Shown here one piece after another: positions 63,201-64,000 of a DNA stretch of 64,000 nt. Positions within the stretch are counted from its first letter, which is position 1; every line of letters starts with the position of its first letter. The notes beneath the pieces were generated by a model that was not told the DNA's origin, did not search any database, and saw only the letters and a list, made by a program, of their open reading frames with translations. The position numbers and the translations under genes were made by a program. This DNA comes from Temnothorax longispinosus (taxonomy: Eukaryota > Arthropoda > Insecta > Hymenoptera > Formicidae), in NCBI RefSeq assembly GCF_030848805.1, contig NC_092368.1:5862441-5926440 (forward strand), in the 5' to 3' direction.

Positions 63201-64000
63201 AAAGTCTTATGCAAAACTTGCGCGACACAGAGTTATGTAAACATAAGTATTTTCCTGTTACTATAAATAATGTTTCAAGATAACGATAGAGTGTTACGTA
63301 CTATTTCCAACAAACTTTATGACTTGCAATCATTGCTATCAATATGCAGGTGTGATATCGGGCTTTGATATGACACCGGAGGCAGCATTAACGAAACTCG
63401 CGTACGTTTTATCGAAAAACAATTGGGACACTGAAACTAAACGGCAAATGATGCAAACGAATTTACGAGGCGAGCTGACCGCCGGTCGGCCACCCATTAT
63501 ACAGGACTGGGATCTGGTGGAGGCTGTCGCTAGGTCCTTGAGATTATCCTCAATGGCGGAGCTTCAGGATCTGGGAGCGATCCTGTTCCCGGCTATGCTG
63601 AACGCCGCAGTGATCAGGCACGACGTCGTCAAACTCGAGTCTTTAAAAGGATACGTTAGTAATCATCGCTTTTGCTTCATTTGACGTTAATTAAATTTTT
63701 TCAAGTAACAAAATTAATTCAACAAATGGAAGAATATTTTAAAAAGTTAAAACATCTTTTAAACGTTGTTCCTTCTTCTCGTTAGCGAAGAAAATCCCTA
63801 AAAGCTATAATAAAGCAATATTAGAAAAACAACAGTCTCTAACATACATATGTCGATTGAGTTGATATCGTAAAAATAATATAAATTTACAGAGTATTAC
63901 GGAAGGGTTACTTTTGAATTATTTATTACTGTAATCGGCTTTTTCTATTTAGGGCGCGGATATCTCGCTGGCGAACGCAGACGGCCGAACGGCTTTGCAC
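60156..64000 (+). CDS. ASPG: Cytosolic L-asparaginase (ASPG type) with ankyrin repeats, 3' end cut by window
   Basis: Exons 60156-60333, 60995-61106, 61646-61760, 62158-62494, 62710-63024, 63350-63654 and 63953 onward give 470 residues so far, all junctions in phase. The enzyme hydrolyses asparagine to aspartate and ammonia; the mammalian relative also has lysophospholipase/PAF-acetylhydrolase activity. Key motifs are YTGGTIGM (first catalytic Thr, about residue 48), HGTDT (second Thr and Asp), the [15 protein letters not shown] block, GNRTSKA (the catalytic-type Lys) and [17 protein letters not shown]. The last exon starts [16 protein letters not shown], the beginning of the ankyrin repeats expected at the C-terminus. 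The N-terminal ~40 residues are Asn/Asp/Ser-rich and not conserved, so initiation could be at 60225 or 60249 instead of 60156. Confidence 0.9.
60814..60897 (+). repeat. 84-base near-perfect hairpin in ASPG intron 1
   Basis: TACAAATGCTTCGAAGCATT at the start pairs with AATGCTTCAAAGCATTTGTA at the end, and the CT-rich left arm pairs with the GA-rich right arm up to a very short loop near 60855. Both ends are also near-palindromes by themselves. It could be a tiny foldback element or a hairpin RNA. The sequence alone does not decide. Confidence 0.6.

Noticed and set aside
1..64000. CRISPR arrays, rRNA and tRNA genes, bacterial operons
   Set aside because: No regularly spaced repeats and no recognisable tRNA or rRNA sequence; all evidence points to an animal nuclear genome.

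Overview
The window is nuclear DNA of an insect. It has spliced genes with GT-AG introns, AT-rich introns with GC-rich exons, insect-type ZAD/C2H2 zinc-finger genes, many microsatellites and small inverted-repeat transposons. An ant or other hymenopteran is my best guess, but that rests on general style and not on a diagnostic marker. All gene structures were built by hand from reading frame, splice sites and exon phase, and no expression data support them.

Layout. (1) 8.2-25.1 kb, + strand: the last exons of a gene that looks like the intracellular tail of a cell-surface protein. Its upstream exons lie outside the window or could not be found. The first visible exon either splices on at 8479 to three far exons (446 residues, stop at 25061) or reads through to a different ~320-residue tail with its own stop (9445) and poly(A) signal. 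(2) 25-36.7 kb: long 3'-UTR-like and intergenic DNA with repeats, a duplicated 147-bp segment and a broken DDE-type transposase on the - strand. (3) 36.7-44.8 kb, + strand: a ZAD zinc-finger gene in which one set of four 5' exons (ZAD domain) can be joined in frame to any of four downstream C2H2 exons (8, 9, 7 and 7 fingers). All four have the same acceptor phase, which suggests alternative DNA-binding cassettes. (4) 46.3-53.1 kb: an eroding array of related zinc-finger copies, including one degenerate cassette, cassette remnants and two sister two-exon four-finger genes. (5) 54.3-56.6 kb, + strand: a seven-exon type II membrane protein of the glutamate carboxypeptidase/transferrin-receptor family that has lost most metal ligands. 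(6) 57.3-58.0 kb, - strand: SAYSD1, an ER membrane quality-control factor. (7) 60.2 kb to the window end, + strand: the cytosolic asparaginase ASPG, running into its ankyrin repeats and cut by the edge.

The most notable material is the zinc-finger locus. It has a shared ZAD head with interchangeable finger cassettes, a small transposon whose end supplies the stop codon of the last cassette, and a trail of decaying cassette copies downstream. Other points of interest are the pseudo-peptidase, the two alternative receptor tails, and several well-formed MITEs and hairpins.
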